Assembly: GCA_947173865.1 (NCBI GenBank)
Contig: CAMWGS010000084.1
Coordinates: 1-8,082, forward strand
DNA from: an uncultured Ruminococcus sp.
Lineage (GTDB): Bacteria; Bacillota; Clostridia; Oscillospirales; Ruminococcaceae
Direction of reading: 5' to 3'
DNA length: 8,082 nt
Shown here: positions 7,670-8,082 of the stretch, piece by piece
Layout: every line of letters starts with the position of its first letter
Position numbering within the stretch: position 1 is the first letter of the stretch
The notes under the pieces: generated by a model
Told to the model about the DNA's origin: nothing
Database searches by the model: none
The model's input: the letters and a program-made list of their open reading frames with translations, nothing else
Position numbers and translations under genes: made by a program

Positions 7670-7888
7670 TCACCTGAATCTGTTGCATGGGATTCTGAAT
7701 ATTCTTGAAGAACTTATCTGCGGTGGCAGACTGTTTGTCATTATTCCGTTATATACTATCTTTACACGGTCATTGACATTTATTCTGCATACACAGGAAG
7801 TATTAACAATAACGTCCTGTTCGGTTTCATTATCATGTACAAGCAGACTGTCATTATTTACTTCGAGTACAGTGGCACACATAACCAT
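7670..7888 (-). CDS. Small beta-rich (OB-fold-like) protein of unknown function
   Basis: This 72-residue protein has no signal peptide or membrane helix. Alternating hydrophobic residues suggest five short strands: ATVLEV (5-10), SLLVHD (14-19), DVIVNT (25-30), RVKIVY (41-46) and SRIFRI (61-66). The segments VLEVNNDSLLV, NDRVKIVYNG and LPPQI resemble the pattern of small OB-fold-like proteins such as the DUF3221 type; this is a by-eye likeness, not a proven family. Three cysteines (4, 32, 34) lie in the main body and one (68) near the end. The gene is real on local evidence: SD GAGGTGAT (7901-7894) stands close before the ATG, and a strong terminator follows the stop. I chose the first ATG over the one two codons in because of SD spacing. 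No clear promoter is seen for it. The function is unknown. Confidence 0.78.
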   Translation of the reverse strand: MVMCATVLEVNNDSLLVHDNETEQDVIVNTSCVCRINVNDRVKIVYNGIMTNSLPPQISSSRIFRIPCNRFR

Positions 7889-7944
7889 AAATTATCACCT
7901 CAGAATTATATTATGCGTTTATTTTACTTTGTGTGCGGAATAAT

Positions 7945-7973
7945 TTGACAAAGAAAATAAAATGTGCTATAAT
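7945..7973 (+). promoter_or_regulatory. Perfect-consensus sigma-A promoter of the response-regulator gene
   Basis: TTGACA (7945-7950), a 17-base spacer and TATAAT (7968-7973) match the consensus exactly, and TGC just before the -10 adds an extended -10 element. The predicted transcription start is near 7980, giving a leader of about 24 bases. It lies in the 115-base divergent region shared with the small minus-strand gene. Confidence 0.92.
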
Positions 7974-8003
7974 ATCGCCGACTGAAAACAAAGGAGAGAT
8001 AAT

Positions 8004-8082
8004 ATGAGTAAAATATATATTGTTGAGTACGACAAATCAATCCGTACAGAACTTGCGGAACTGCTGAAAAATGCAGGATACG
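8004..8082 (+). CDS. Response regulator, N-terminal receiver domain (partial, cut by window end)
   Basis: Only 26 codons are visible. KIYIVEYDKSIRTELAELL with a following NAGY is the beta-1/alpha-1 start of a CheY-like receiver domain, of the sort found in OmpR-type two-component regulators. In the usual IVEDD motif the first two acidic residues form the Mg2+-binding pocket. Here the second one is Y9 (TAC), leaving E8 and D10. The phosphoacceptor Asp and the output domain are beyond the window, so family and target genes cannot be stated. SD AAGGAGA (7991-7997) is well spaced from the ATG. The gene has its own strong promoter and is divergent from the small beta-rich gene. Whether a histidine kinase follows is not visible. 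Confidence 0.85.
   Translation, partial: MSKIYIVEYDKSIRTELAELLKNAGY

Noticed and set aside
7683..7943. Open frame of 86 codons on the plus strand opposite the small beta-rich gene
   Set aside because: There is no SD before its ATG, and the minus-strand gene has a strong SD and a terminator.
7902..7945. TATAAT-like hexamer on the minus strand near 7905-7912 as promoter of the small gene
   Set aside because: It would place the transcription start at the SD itself, and no acceptable -35 is found at the right distance.

Overview
The window looks like chromosomal DNA from a low-GC Firmicute of the Clostridia, probably Ruminococcus/Oscillospiraceae-like. This rests on AT-rich spacers, strong AGGAGG-type Shine-Dalgarno (SD) sites, sigma-A promoters close to consensus, U-tract hairpin terminators and the style of the proteins. 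The genus is an inference. I see no rRNA, tRNA, CRISPR array, insertion sequence or attachment site.

Layout, left to right: (1) A large polytopic membrane protein (15-2411, +) resembling a GT-C-type lipid-linked-sugar glycosyltransferase. A hairpin spacer follows, then a GNAT-type acetyltransferase (2466-3017, +). (2) A hairpin at 3021-3043 works as a terminator for both converging transcription units. (3) A three-gene minus-strand operon is transcribed right to left from a strong extended -10 promoter near 7533-7561. Its genes are a second, diverged copy of the GT-C-like protein (5117-7465), an FAD/NAD(P)-dependent oxidoreductase of the UDP-galactopyranose mutase/HemY-like superfamily (3538-5094), and a GtrA-family four-helix membrane protein (3050-3538), the last coupled through a TAATG overlap. 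(4) A small monocistronic gene on the minus strand encodes a 72-residue beta-rich protein (7670-7888) with its own terminator. (5) Divergent from it, a perfect-consensus promoter drives a response regulator (8004 onward, +) that runs off the right edge.

The central theme is envelope glycosylation. GtrA proteins are linked to moving polyprenyl-phosphate sugars across the membrane, GT-C proteins use such sugars outside, and an FAD enzyme beside them suggests redox modification or isomerisation of a sugar or a lipid-linked sugar. No GT2 (GtrB-like) enzyme to charge the lipid carrier is present, so that step must lie elsewhere. The two GT-C-like paralogues converge on the acetyltransferase, GtrA and oxidoreductase genes, which suggests a cell-wall or surface polysaccharide decoration locus. 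The rightmost two genes appear to be a separate regulatory region.
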